From NCBI GenBank assembly GCA_002439875.1, contig DJQB01000002.1, positions 1 through 64,000 of the forward strand: a stretch of 64,000 nucleotides of DNA, in the 5' to 3' direction. The DNA comes from Bacteroidales bacterium UBA6397. GTDB lineage: Bacteria > Bacteroidota > Bacteroidia > Bacteroidales > UBA932. Both the position numbers and the translations under genes were made by a program. How positions within the stretch are numbered: the first letter of the stretch is position 1; the number at the start of each line of letters is the position of its first letter. Below are positions 8,373 through 17,058 of this stretch, piece by piece. The notes beneath the pieces were generated by a model. That model saw only the letters and a program-made list of their open reading frames with translations, made no database searches and was not told the origin of the DNA.

Positions 8373-9440
8373 ATGAACTGCAAGGTCGGGAATATTCTTA
8401 AATACGGAGTCTCTGTCGCGCTTGCGGCGGCGCTCCTGTATTTCTCTTTCCGAGGGGTCGGCTGGGCTGACTTCCTGGAAGGTCTGAGGTCCTGCCGCTG
8501 GGAATTTGTCATCCTTTCGATGCTTTTCGGTCTTCTGGCGTTCTGGCTCAGAGCTTTGCGTTGGCGTGAACTTCTTCTCCCGATTGACCGGACAACATCC
8601 CGCCTGACCTGCTTCAACGCGGTGAACATAAGCTATCTGGTGAATCTGGTCCTGCCACGCGTCGGAGAGTTCGTGCGCTGTGGCTACATCACGGCACACT
8701 CCGAAAAGGATTCCAAGGACCAAGGCCGCCGTCTCGCATCCTACGACAAGGTTCTGGGGACAGCGGCGATGGAACGTTCCGTGGACATGCTCGCTTTGGT
8801 CTCCGTGCTTGCCGTATTCTTGCTTTTCACCTGGAAACGCTTCGGCGGATTCTTCTCCGAGAAGATTTTCGGGGCGGCCACGGGCGGCGTAAGCGCTGGT
8901 AAGATTGCGATCTTTGTCGCGGGAGTTTTGTCTTTGATCGTCGCCATTTCCTGCGCAATCCTTTTCGCGGACAGGTGGAAGCCTCTTGCCAAAGTGAGGG
9001 ACTTCTGCAAAGGTATCTGGATAGGCTTCATCAGCTGCCTAAAGATGAAAGGTGCTTGGAGATTCCTTCTTTTGACTGTGGGAATATGGCTCTGTTACTG
9101 GATGATGAGCGCCACCATTCTCTGGGCTCTTCAAGGAATATCCTCGGACTCCGTCAGCCCTGAACTGGCCGAGACCGTGGGCACCTTGCAGACTTTGAAC
9201 CTTACCGACGCCATGTTCCTGATGATAGCCGGAAGCCTTTCATCGATCGTCCCTGTTCCGGGAGGATTCGGGGCGTTCCATTTCATAGTCTCCTCGGCGA
9301 TCTCCTATGTCTATGGCATTCCGATGCAGTTCGGGATGATCTTTGCGACCCTATCACATGAGTCCCAGGCTGTGAACCAGATTCTCTGGGGGGGCATTTC
9401 ATGGATAAGTGAATCTTTACGAAAAACAAATAATCAATAA
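8373..9440 (+). CDS. Flippase-like inner-membrane protein (LPG synthase TM region/UPF0104 family)
   Basis: A 355-residue protein with about eight transmembrane segments. It has the family features WLRALRWRELLLP near residue 60, NLVLPRVGEFVRCGYI near residue 90, and the C-terminal PVPGGFGAFHF followed by an LSHESQAVNQILWGG-type end. Members are related to the membrane half of lysyl-phosphatidylglycerol synthase and are thought to move lipid-linked substrates. The ATG at 8373 is chosen because translation from any earlier in-frame start would cross the divergent PfkB gene. A TAAATTTG is only 5 bp upstream. The next gene follows after 12 bp, so it may lead the pectin-type operon by read-through. 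Confidence 0.75.
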   Translation: MNCKVGNILKYGVSVALAAALLYFSFRGVGWADFLEGLRSCRWEFVILSMLFGLLAFWLRALRWRELLLPIDRTTSRLTCFNAVNISYLVNLVLPRVGEFVRCGYITAHSEKDSKDQGRRLASYDKVLGTAAMERSVDMLALVSVLAVFLLFTWKRFGGFFSEKIFGAATGGVSAGKIAIFVAGVLSLIVAISCAILFADRWKPLAKVRDFCKGIWIGFISCLKMKGAWRFLLLTVGIWLCYWMMSATILWALQGISSDSVSPELAETVGTLQTLNLTDAMFLMIAGSLSSIVPVPGGFGAFHFIVSSAISYVYGIPMQFGMIFATLSHESQAVNQILWGGISWISESLRKTNNQ

Positions 9441-9452
9441 ACAAAAAGAATT

Positions 9453-11009
9453 ATGAAAGTTAAAAAATTGTTCCTGATTGCAGTGGGCATCCTGATGCTG
9501 ACGGCCACATTCGATGCGTCCGCGAAGAAACTTCCGAAGGAGTTCAAGATGACCAAGGAGGTTCTCATGGACAAGATCAAGGGTGGCTGGGCAGGAAAGG
9601 TCATCGGCTGCTCTTACGGCGGACCTACTGAGTTCAAGTATGCGGGCTTCATCAACGATGAGATTGAGATTCCGTGGCACGAGCGCATGATTAAGTATTG
9701 GTTTGACAAGTTCCCTGGATTATACGATGATGTGTATATGGACCTTACCTTTGTCGAGGTGTTCCAGAAGGAAGGGCTTGACGCTCCGATCGAGTCGTTC
9801 GCCAATGCGTTTGCCCATGCGCCTTACCCTCTCTGGCACGCCAACCAGCTCGGACGCTACAACATCCTCAATGGTGTGATGCCGCCTGAGTCAGGCCACT
9901 GGCACAACAACCCGCACGCTGACGACATTGACTTCCAGATAGAGGCCGACTACGCTGGCCTGATGGCTCCGGGAATGATCAACACCTCGTCCTTCTACTG
10001 TGACGAGATCGGGCACATGATGAACTACGGTGACGGCTGGTACGGTGGCGTGTATGTCGCCGCGATGCTCTCTCTGGCGTTTGTCAGCGATGACATGAAC
10101 TTCGTTGTGAACGAGGCGCTCAAGGCGATCCCTTCCCAGAGCAACTACTACAAGGCCATGGCGGATGTCATCAAGTGGCACAAGCAGTATCCTGAGGACT
10201 GGCACATAACCTGGGCTCTCTTCAACGAACGTTACGGCTACGACATCGGCTGTCCTGACGGAGTAGACAGTCCGTTCAACATTGACGCCGTCATCAACAG
10301 CGGCTACATCCTCATAGGCCTTCTTTACGGAGACAAGAACTTCTACCGCACGATAGACATCTCAACCCGCTGCGGCCAGGACTCTGACTGCAACCCTTCG
10401 TCAGCCGCCGGAATCCTCGGCGTCATGATGGGTTACAAGAATATTCCTGAATATTGGAGAAAACCTTGCGAGGAGGTTGAGGACACTCCTTTCGTTTACA
10501 CCGACATATCCCTCAACAAGGCCACTGAATATTCCTTCAGCCAGGCTCTTCAGGTGATCGGGCGCAACGGAGGCTCCGTTGATGGCGACAACATCACCAT
10601 CAAGGTCCAGAAGCCTCAGGCCGTACGCTACGAGAAGGCGTTCGAGGGGCACTATCCTCAGGGCAAGGTCACGGTCAAGAAGACCATCACGAATGTCGGC
10701 CAGATCAAGTTCAAGGGCAACGGAATCGTTGTCAAGAGCCACTACTACAAGGGATCCGGCTACAACGACAACACCGGCTATGTGGGCGAGGTCGAGATCT
10801 ACCTTGACGGCAAGCTTTCCGCTGTGGCGAAGAACCCGATCAAGGGCAACGGGGCCGCCCCGGATCTCTACTGGAAGTATGATCTTCCAGAGGGCGAGCA
10901 CACTCTGACATTCAAGTTCCTCAACAAGCAGGACAACATGAACATCGTCATCGACAACTATCTGGTGTATTCCAGCAAGCCGAAGGTCGTGAACCACGTT
11001 GACGAGTAG
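9453..11009 (+). CDS. Secreted ADP-ribosylglycohydrolase-fold protein with C-terminal beta-sandwich
   Basis: The 518-residue protein has a signal peptide (cleavage near ATFDASA). The ADP-ribosylglycohydrolase (crystallin-J1) fold covers roughly residues 30-330, with metal-site stretches YDDVYMDLTF (about 90), HADDIDFQ (about 156) and CGQDSDCNPSSAAG (about 308). In the canonical site the last motif reads DxDT; here Cys replaces Thr. A beta-sandwich of about 110 residues follows (VVKSHYYKGSGYNDNTGYVG, then VEIYLDGKL). Secreted PUL-encoded members are believed to act on glycans rather than ADP-ribose; that is inference. It stands 12 bp after the flippase-like gene and 3 bp before the GH106 gene. 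Confidence 0.8.
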   Translation: MKVKKLFLIAVGILMLTATFDASAKKLPKEFKMTKEVLMDKIKGGWAGKVIGCSYGGPTEFKYAGFINDEIEIPWHERMIKYWFDKFPGLYDDVYMDLTFVEVFQKEGLDAPIESFANAFAHAPYPLWHANQLGRYNILNGVMPPESGHWHNNPHADDIDFQIEADYAGLMAPGMINTSSFYCDEIGHMMNYGDGWYGGVYVAAMLSLAFVSDDMNFVVNEALKAIPSQSNYYKAMADVIKWHKQYPEDWHITWALFNERYGYDIGCPDGVDSPFNIDAVINSGYILIGLLYGDKNFYRTIDISTRCGQDSDCNPSSAAGILGVMMGYKNIPEYWRKPCEEVEDTPFVYTDISLNKATEYSFSQALQVIGRNGGSVDGDNITIKVQKPQAVRYEKAFEGHYPQGKVTVKKTITNVGQIKFKGNGIVVKSHYYKGSGYNDNTGYVGEVEIYLDGKLSAVAKNPIKGNGAAPDLYWKYDLPEGEHTLTFKFLNKQDNMNIVIDNYLVYSSKPKVVNHVDE

Positions 11010-11012
11010 AAC

Positions 11013-13862
11013 ATGAATATATTCAGAGTTTTAGCGGCTGCCGCAGTCGCTTTGGCCTCCTTGGTTGCCGTCCCGTTGGAGTCATCGGCCAGGACGACAT
11101 CCAAGGATCTTTACAAACAGTTCCAGAATCCCGACAGCCGCTACCGTCCGTTCGTGCGCTGGTGGTGGAACGGAGACCGTGTCGAGGCCGAGGAACTTGT
11201 CCGTGAGCTTCACATACTCAAGGACGCGGGCATCGGAGGAGTCGAGATCAATCCGATCGCCTTTCCGTACGGTGCTGACGCAATGGACACAAAGCCTCTC
11301 AAATGGCTGAGCGACGAGTGGATTGACATGCTCAAGGTCGTGTTCGACGAGGCCGGGCGCATCGGGATGACCTGCGACCTGATCATCGGCTCCGGTTGGC
11401 CTTTCGGGGCGGAGACCCTTCCGCGTGACGAGAGGGCGTCCGTGATGCTGACCTACGCCCGGAAGGTGACAGGAGGAGAACGGTTCGAGATGTCCAAGTT
11501 CAACATATTCAAGAATATCGATCCCGGTGTGACTAAGGTCAACGCCAGCCGTACTCCTGAATTGGTGTCGGTCTATCTGGCTCCGGACCCGATCAACGAC
11601 CTCAGCGAGGCGATTGATCTGTCTGGCAACATCGAAGGCGATGTGATCACCGTGGATGTGCCGAAGGGCAACTGGCAGTTCTACGCGATGGTGAAGTACG
11701 AATCGTTCGCCTGTGTGATCAACGGTGCTCCGGGAGCCGCCGGCTCAATCCTGAATCACATGGACGCAAAGGCTGTCCGCAAGTACCTTGACCACATGAC
11801 CGACACGATAGAGGCTCGGATCGGTCCGCTTTCCAAGCATTTGAGAGCTTTCTTTGTGGACAGTATGGAACTTGAGGGCTGCAACTGGACGGACGACTTC
11901 CCTGAGGAATTCAAGACCAGAAGGGGATACGACCTGATGCCTTGGCTTCCGTTCACCATGTTCAAGGTGGGAAGGCTCGGCAACGTGGAGAGCTTCGACT
12001 ATGGCTCGAAAAAGGGCGGGAAGTTCCAGGATCAGGTGAACCGTGTGCGCTTTGATTTCGAACTCACTAAGGCGGAGCTTCTCAACGAGCGCTACATGGA
12101 CACATTCCTCTCTTGGTGCAGGGAGAAAGGCGTAAAGTCCCGTTCCCAGGCTTACGGCAACGGATTCTTCATCGAGGAGTCTTCCCTTGGTCTGGATATT
12201 CCTGAAGGCGAGTCATGGACAACCAACTGGCTCAAGCACAAGATTGGAGAGGAGATGGGCGATGAGGATTACCGTCGTGGTCGCGCCTACACGATGATTG
12301 ATAAATATGTCTCGTCAGCGGCTCATCTTACAGGCAAGCGCGTTGTCAGTGCTGAGGAGATGACCAACACCTACAAGGTGTTCACGACTTCTCTTGAGTT
12401 TCTGAAGGTTGGATCTGACATGAGCGCCATTTCAGGAATAACCCATTCAGTGTGGCACGGTTTCAACTATTCACCGCTTGAGGCCGAGTTCCCTGGCTGG
12501 GTACAGTACGGAACTTTCCACAACGAGAGGAACACCTGGTGGCCTTACGTCAAAAAGCTGAACGACTACCGCGCGAGGATCGCGAGCCAGCTCCAGAACG
12601 CCGACATGTACACAGACATCGCCATCCTTCCCGCGAACTACGACATGTGGAGCGCGATGGGCGTGCAGACCGAGCCGTTCCCTGTGGCCTTGAATATTCC
12701 TTACACCTCCCTGATCTGGGAGGCCGTCCACAAGAACGGCGGCGGAGCGGACTACGTCAGTGAGATCATCCTCCGTGATGCCACAGTGCGCAACGGCAAG
12801 ATTTGCTATGGTCCAAAGGAATATGGCACCCTTTTCATCGTTGAGGTGACCAGCACGACCCCTGAGACTCTCGCCAAACTGGAGGAGTTCGTGAAGGGTG
12901 GCGGCAGGGTCTTCTGCATCGGGAAATATCCCGAGAAGTCCCTCGGACTCAAGGATTTCGAGGCTCGTGACAAGCAGATCGCCGAGGCTGTGGCCCGTCT
13001 GAAGGAACATCAAGACAATTTCATACTGCTTGAGAAACCAGCCGATGGAAAGTACCTTGAGTGGTACGCTGGAGTGATGGAGAAGTACAACCTTCCCCAC
13101 ACTCTGACGATCAGCAATCCGGACAGATTCCTGCTTCAGGACCAGTATGTCACCGATGACGGAAGCGATATGTTCCTTTTCATGAACGCCCACATGAGCG
13201 AGGCCAGGGAAACAGACATAATATTCCCGAAATCCGTGACCGCCGGGAAGCACGCGTGGCTTTATGATCCTGCGACAGGCAAGAGGTACGCCCTTCCGGT
13301 TGGTAAGGACGGTAAGATGCACTTTCGCTTCGGTCCATCGGAAACTTACCTGTTCGTGTTCAACAAGATGGGCGGCAGCGCCCCGGCTTGGAAGACTCTT
13401 CCGCTTGAAGGCTCTGACGAGATTCAGGTGGCAGGCTCTTGGGACCTTAAGATGCATCACACCTGGCCGGATTCAACGTGGACAGCCAAGCTGGATGAAC
13501 TTCAGGACTTCAAGGACATGAAGGACACCACTTTCAAGAACTTTATGGGTGAGGTGACCTACACCAAGACCGTGTCGTTGTCCGGAAAACTTCCTGAGTA
13601 CCTGAACCTCGGCAAGGTGGCAGACATCTGCGAGGTTTGGATCAACGGAAAGCCGGCCGGTGTGAAGTGGTTCGGTGAGCGCGTCTATGACGTGACCGGT
13701 TTGCTTCGTCAAGGCGACAACACAATCGAGGTGAAAGTCACGACCCTTATGGGCAATTATATTCAGACCCTCAAAGACAGCAAGGTGGCGCAACGTTTCG
13801 TTTTGAAGCGCAAGCAGCCTTACGTCAGTGCGGGATTGATTGGACCAGTGAAATTATATTAA
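11013..13862 (+). CDS. GH106-type alpha-L-rhamnosidase
   Basis: This 949-residue secreted enzyme (signal peptide ending near SSARTTS) starts its catalytic part with RPFVRWWWNGDRVEAEELVRE and DAGIGGVEINPIAFP, the hallmark N-terminal strand and helix of GH106 rhamnosidases. A jelly-roll domain at the C terminus (VWINGKPAGVKWFGERVYDVTGLL) resembles the GH2-type sugar-binding domain found in this family. Family members release L-rhamnose from rhamnogalacturonan or glycoconjugates, probably in the periplasm. It sits between an ADP-ribosylglycohydrolase-fold gene (3 bp) and a GH28 gene (13 bp), which supports a pectin side-chain or rhamnogalacturonan role. Confidence 0.85.
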   Translation: MNIFRVLAAAAVALASLVAVPLESSARTTSKDLYKQFQNPDSRYRPFVRWWWNGDRVEAEELVRELHILKDAGIGGVEINPIAFPYGADAMDTKPLKWLSDEWIDMLKVVFDEAGRIGMTCDLIIGSGWPFGAETLPRDERASVMLTYARKVTGGERFEMSKFNIFKNIDPGVTKVNASRTPELVSVYLAPDPINDLSEAIDLSGNIEGDVITVDVPKGNWQFYAMVKYESFACVINGAPGAAGSILNHMDAKAVRKYLDHMTDTIEARIGPLSKHLRAFFVDSMELEGCNWTDDFPEEFKTRRGYDLMPWLPFTMFKVGRLGNVESFDYGSKKGGKFQDQVNRVRFDFELTKAELLNERYMDTFLSWCREKGVKSRSQAYGNGFFIEESSLGLDIPEGESWTTNWLKHKIGEEMGDEDYRRGRAYTMIDKYVSSAAHLTGKRVVSAEEMTNTYKVFTTSLEFLKVGSDMSAISGITHSVWHGFNYSPLEAEFPGWVQYGTFHNERNTWWPYVKKLNDYRARIASQLQNADMYTDIAILPANYDMWSAMGVQTEPFPVALNIPYTSLIWEAVHKNGGGADYVSEIILRDATVRNGKICYGPKEYGTLFIVEVTSTTPETLAKLEEFVKGGGRVFCIGKYPEKSLGLKDFEARDKQIAEAVARLKEHQDNFILLEKPADGKYLEWYAGVMEKYNLPHTLTISNPDRFLLQDQYVTDDGSDMFLFMNAHMSEARETDIIFPKSVTAGKHAWLYDPATGKRYALPVGKDGKMHFRFGPSETYLFVFNKMGGSAPAWKTLPLEGSDEIQVAGSWDLKMHHTWPDSTWTAKLDELQDFKDMKDTTFKNFMGEVTYTKTVSLSGKLPEYLNLGKVADICEVWINGKPAGVKWFGERVYDVTGLLRQGDNTIEVKVTTLMGNYIQTLKDSKVAQRFVLKRKQPYVSAGLIGPVKLY

Positions 13863-13875
13863 TAAAACAATACAG

Positions 13876-15375
13876 ATGAGAAATTTATTTAAAACAGCGG
13901 CAGTGGCTTTGCTTTTCACCGGGTCAGCCTTGACCCTCGGCGCCACTGATTTCTTCGCCCGTGATTTCGGCGCTAAACCGGACGGGGTGACTCTGAACAC
14001 AGCCAGCATCCAGGCCGCGATTGATTTCGCTTCCTCACGTGGTGGCGGACGTGTCGTGCTTGACAAGGGAGACTATGTTTCAGGCTCTATTTATCTGAAG
14101 AACAATGTGACCCTCCACATCGAGAAGGACGCGGTTCTTCTCGGCTCCCTGAATCCTTACGACTACATCAAGGATCCGGACGCCAAGTGGACCGCCCTTG
14201 TCTTTGGTATTAATCAGGACAAAATCGGCATCACAGGTGAAGGAATGATCAACTGCCGCGGCTTTGAAGTCGGAGTCCGTTTCGTGGACTTCGTTCATAT
14301 GGGGCTGATTGTGGATCCTCTCGGGCTAGATCGTATCAATGAGACAATCCGCCCTGAGAACCTGCATTTCTATAAAAGCACCAACATTGTCATCAAGGAC
14401 ATCACGCTTAAGGATCCTGCAAGTTGGAACCAGCAGTACGACAAGTGCCGTAATCTTCTGATCGAGGGCGTCACCGTGGACGCGAAGTGCTACTGGAACA
14501 ATGACGGTCTGGACGTGGTGGATTGCAGCGATGTCATCGTGCGCGACTGCTACATCGACTCGTCCGATGACGCATATTGCTTCAAGAGCCACAGCAACGA
14601 CGGGGTGAGCGAGAATATTCTTGTGGAGAACTGTGTAGGACGAAGCAGTGCCAACGGCATCAAGTTCGGAACCTACACCCGTGGCAAGTTCAAGCACTTC
14701 AGGTTCAAGAATATGACCATATTCGACACCTATCGCAGCGCGATCACCATCGCCACTGTGGACGGCGCCCAGATCGAGGATGTGGAGATCGACAGCCTGA
14801 GGAGCCTGAACACAGGCAACCCGATCTTCCTCCGCACGGGCACCCGCAATGTCAATGAAGGCCAGCAGGCCTGCCTCAAGGACATTGTGATCAAGAATAT
14901 GTACGCTGAGGTTCCGCTTGACAAACCGGACGCCGGCTACAGCTACGAGGGTCCGGTCGAGGATCTTCCCCGCAATGTCTGCCCGAGCATAATCGCAGGT
15001 CTTCCAGGGCTTCGCATCGAGAATGTCCGCTTGGAAAACGTCGAGATCGTCTATCCGGGACACGCTGATCCTGAATATGCCTACGCTGGAACCTCAAAGG
15101 AGGAACTTGACGCCATCGAGGAGCAGGAGACCCGTTACCCGGAGTTCTCCAACTGGAAGGAGCTTCCGGCCTGGGGCTTCTACATCCGTCACGCCGACGG
15201 CATCGTGTTCGACAACGTGAAACTCACAGTCGCCGGTGAGGACTATCGTCCGGCCATCGTGACCGATGATGTCAACGGTCTGAGGATGAAGAATCTGCAG
15301 ATCAATCAGGAGACCGCGCCTAAGGGCAAGAAACAGATCATCACAAAGGACACCAAGAACATCAAGAAGAAATGA
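13876..15375 (+). CDS. GH28-family polygalacturonase-like enzyme
   Basis: Secreted right-handed beta-helix of 499 residues. DFGAKPDGVTLNTASIQAAID near residue 35 is the standard GH28 opening. The catalytic region has YWNNDGLDVVDC (about 207) and DSSDDAYCFKS (about 230), giving the Asp cluster. SANGIKFGTYTRG (about 256) stands in place of the usual G-H-G and R-I-K pair, so the active site is not fully canonical. Galacturonidase or rhamnogalacturonan hydrolase activity is likely but unproven. Its stop overlaps the next ATG (ATGA, 4 bp), so the two GH28-type genes are translationally coupled. Confidence 0.85.
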   Translation: MRNLFKTAAVALLFTGSALTLGATDFFARDFGAKPDGVTLNTASIQAAIDFASSRGGGRVVLDKGDYVSGSIYLKNNVTLHIEKDAVLLGSLNPYDYIKDPDAKWTALVFGINQDKIGITGEGMINCRGFEVGVRFVDFVHMGLIVDPLGLDRINETIRPENLHFYKSTNIVIKDITLKDPASWNQQYDKCRNLLIEGVTVDAKCYWNNDGLDVVDCSDVIVRDCYIDSSDDAYCFKSHSNDGVSENILVENCVGRSSANGIKFGTYTRGKFKHFRFKNMTIFDTYRSAITIATVDGAQIEDVEIDSLRSLNTGNPIFLRTGTRNVNEGQQACLKDIVIKNMYAEVPLDKPDAGYSYEGPVEDLPRNVCPSIIAGLPGLRIENVRLENVEIVYPGHADPEYAYAGTSKEELDAIEEQETRYPEFSNWKELPAWGFYIRHADGIVFDNVKLTVAGEDYRPAIVTDDVNGLRMKNLQINQETAPKGKKQIITKDTKNIKKK

Positions 15376-15941
15376 AAAGAATATTGTTATTAGCGGCTTT
15401 GCTGCTGTTTTCTGTTGTGGGTTTCTCCCAGAATGTCTACAAGGCGTCCAGGTTCAACATCAAGAGCGATGGTGTCCACGACAACACCACGAGCATCCAG
15501 GGCGCGATAGATTTCATTGCCTCCAAGGGTGGCGGCACCCTTGAGTTCAGCGTCGGGCGCTACGTCACGGGCGCCGTCCAGCTCAAGTCCGGTGTCAGCA
15601 TCAGACTTCGCGAGGGCGCGGTGATCGTCGGCTCGACCAACATCTATTCCTACAAAGGCCACAAAGCCATTTTCTGGGGAGAAGGTGTTGAGAATATGTC
15701 CATCTTCGGTACCGGAGTTATCGACGGACGTGGTCCGGCTCTTCTGGACGACATCGCTGCCCAGGTTCGGATGAAGCATATTCCTGAGGATGCCACCGTC
15801 CCGACCCTTGTCTATCTCAAGGACTGCAAGAACGTGACCCTAAAGGACTTCATCCTCCGCTACCCAGCCACGAAAGACGACCTCTACATCATCGAGGGCG
15901 GCAACGTCACAGTTGACGGTTGCTACTCCGATATGCGATAG
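15372..15941 (+). CDS. Short GH28-like beta-helix protein, probably 3'-truncated
   Basis: The 189-residue secreted protein begins like a full GH28 enzyme (signal peptide to GFSQ, then FNIKSDGVHDNTTSIQGAID and KSGVSIRLREGAVIVGS) but stops soon after YLKDCKNVTLKDF. The Asp-rich catalytic turns that come next in GH28 are absent. It is therefore either a non-catalytic short beta-helix or the N-terminal remnant of a second GH28 gene. The stop codon lies only 46 bp before the paired hairpin element at 15988, which makes truncation by rearrangement attractive. The start overlaps the upstream stop by 4 bp. Confidence 0.7.
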   Translation: MKRILLLAALLLFSVVGFSQNVYKASRFNIKSDGVHDNTTSIQGAIDFIASKGGGTLEFSVGRYVTGAVQLKSGVSIRLREGAVIVGSTNIYSYKGHKAIFWGEGVENMSIFGTGVIDGRGPALLDDIAAQVRMKHIPEDATVPTLVYLKDCKNVTLKDFILRYPATKDDLYIIEGGNVTVDGCYSDMR

Positions 15942-15987
15942 ATTAATTCATTGTCGCGTTTAACTAGCCACCACTAAAGAGTGACGG

Positions 15988-16052
15988 CAGGGGAAAATCA
16001 AATGGCAGATTTTGGTAACGTGCAAAATCTGCCATTTGCCTTTTTTCCCCTG
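15988..16052 (+). other. Two-tier hairpin with loop GGTAACGTGC, copy 1 (plus orientation)
   Basis: The outer 10-bp arm CAGGGGAAAA (15988-15997) pairs with TTTTCCCCTG (16043-16052). After a one-base T bulge, the inner perfect 15-bp arm (15999-16013) pairs with 16024-16038. Loop GGTAACGTGC is at 16014-16023, and the 3' bulge is CCTT. The T-rich 3' side makes it terminator-like for the GH28 operon. Copy 2 has the same design with different stems. Confidence 0.8.
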
Positions 16053-16126
16053 ACATTGTTAACGTCATACTTTTGGACTTGGCCCATACTTTTGAACTTA
16101 ATCGCGATTTCAGGTTTAACTGGAAT

Positions 16127-16192
16127 GGTCAGAAAAAAAGAAAAATCAAAATTTTGCACGTTACCAAAATTTTGATTTTTATTTTTCTGACC
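16127..16192 (-). other. Two-tier hairpin with loop GGTAACGTGC, copy 2 (minus orientation)
   Basis: Read on the minus strand, the outer 11-bp arm GGTCAGAAAAA pairs with TTTTTCTGACC. The inner perfect 15-bp arm (16180-16166) pairs with 16155-16141. The loop at 16165-16156 is again GGTAACGTGC, with a single T bulge on the 5' side and CTT on the 3' side. It would terminate the opposing barrel gene ending at 16214. The 20-base apical module ATTTTGGTAACGTGCAAAAT is identical in both copies. Confidence 0.8.
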
Positions 16193-16213
16193 TTAGTGTT
16201 TAAGACAGGGATA

Positions 16214-16951
16214 TCAGAATGTGAAACTCAGGCCGCCCTGTGCGGAGAACTGCCAGGATTGGGCCTTGTCTGATGTGTAGACATCCGTGCTGCCATCGTG
16301 GGTGTAGCGTCTGATGTTGACATACCGGTAATTGTCGGTTATGAAGTAGTGCACAGACGGGATGAAACTCAACTCGAAACGCCATATTCGGAAAGAAACC
16401 GCCAAGCCCGCGTCAGCGGTCAGGCTGAACCGGTTGTTGATCTTCATGTAATCTACTTCCCTGCTGTCTCCATGGGGTTCTTCCCTATGTCCGAAAATGT
16501 AGCCAGGTGTCAATCCACCGAAGAATTCGATTCTGTTGACCAATCCGGAGATGAAACCTCCAAGCAGTGTTCCGGCATCAGGATCTGAATCCCAGTAGGC
16601 TTTGTTGTGGTAAGCTCCCCAGGCAGCGTTCTCTACCCCTTGCCTCACACCCTCTTTGAATGTCCGTTTACCGCTGCGCCAGACCAGATAGAGAGGAACT
16701 CCAAGGTACTGGTCAATCTCATAGTTTCTGAACATCCACTGCGCTCCGGTCCGGAATCCCAGTCCGTTGTCGAAGAACCGCCCATAGGTCAGGCTCATTA
16801 TCGGCTCACCATCCGCATTGCTGTTATCGATCGGAACCCTAACACCTGCCGAGAACCTGATGTCCTGATTGTCAGAGTGAACCTTTTGTGCGAAGGCCGT
16901 GCTCCCCGTCAGCGAAACCACCGCCAAGATTAAAAGAAGCTTATTCATCAT
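16214..16951 (-). CDS. Outer-membrane beta-barrel protein of unknown function
   Basis: A 245-residue protein with a signal peptide (MMNKLLLILAVVSLTGSTAFA) followed by about eight to ten amphipathic strands, many ending in aromatic residues (RFSAGVRVPI, SLTYGRFFD, GVPLYLVWRSGK, FSLTADAGLAVSF, FELSFIPSVHYF), and a C-terminal Phe (GGLSFTF). This is the pattern of a small 8-strand-type porin or OmpW/OmpA-like barrel, but I recognise no named family. It is transcribed towards the hairpin pair and away from the GH3 gene, which ends 107 bp upstream, so it could also be the tail of the GH31-GH3 transcript. Confidence 0.65.
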   Translation of the reverse strand: MMNKLLLILAVVSLTGSTAFAQKVHSDNQDIRFSAGVRVPIDNSNADGEPIMSLTYGRFFDNGLGFRTGAQWMFRNYEIDQYLGVPLYLVWRSGKRTFKEGVRQGVENAAWGAYHNKAYWDSDPDAGTLLGGFISGLVNRIEFFGGLTPGYIFGHREEPHGDSREVDYMKINNRFSLTADAGLAVSFRIWRFELSFIPSVHYFITDNYRYVNIRRYTHDGSTDVYTSDKAQSWQFSAQGGLSFTF

Positions 16952-17058
16952 CGTTAATCGTTAGTCAAGGTCTCCCGCTGCCACAAAGAATATGCCTGTT
17001 GTCTTGCCACACCATGATTTGTGGAAAATTTTTCGGTGATTTGTGGACTGCTGCCAGA

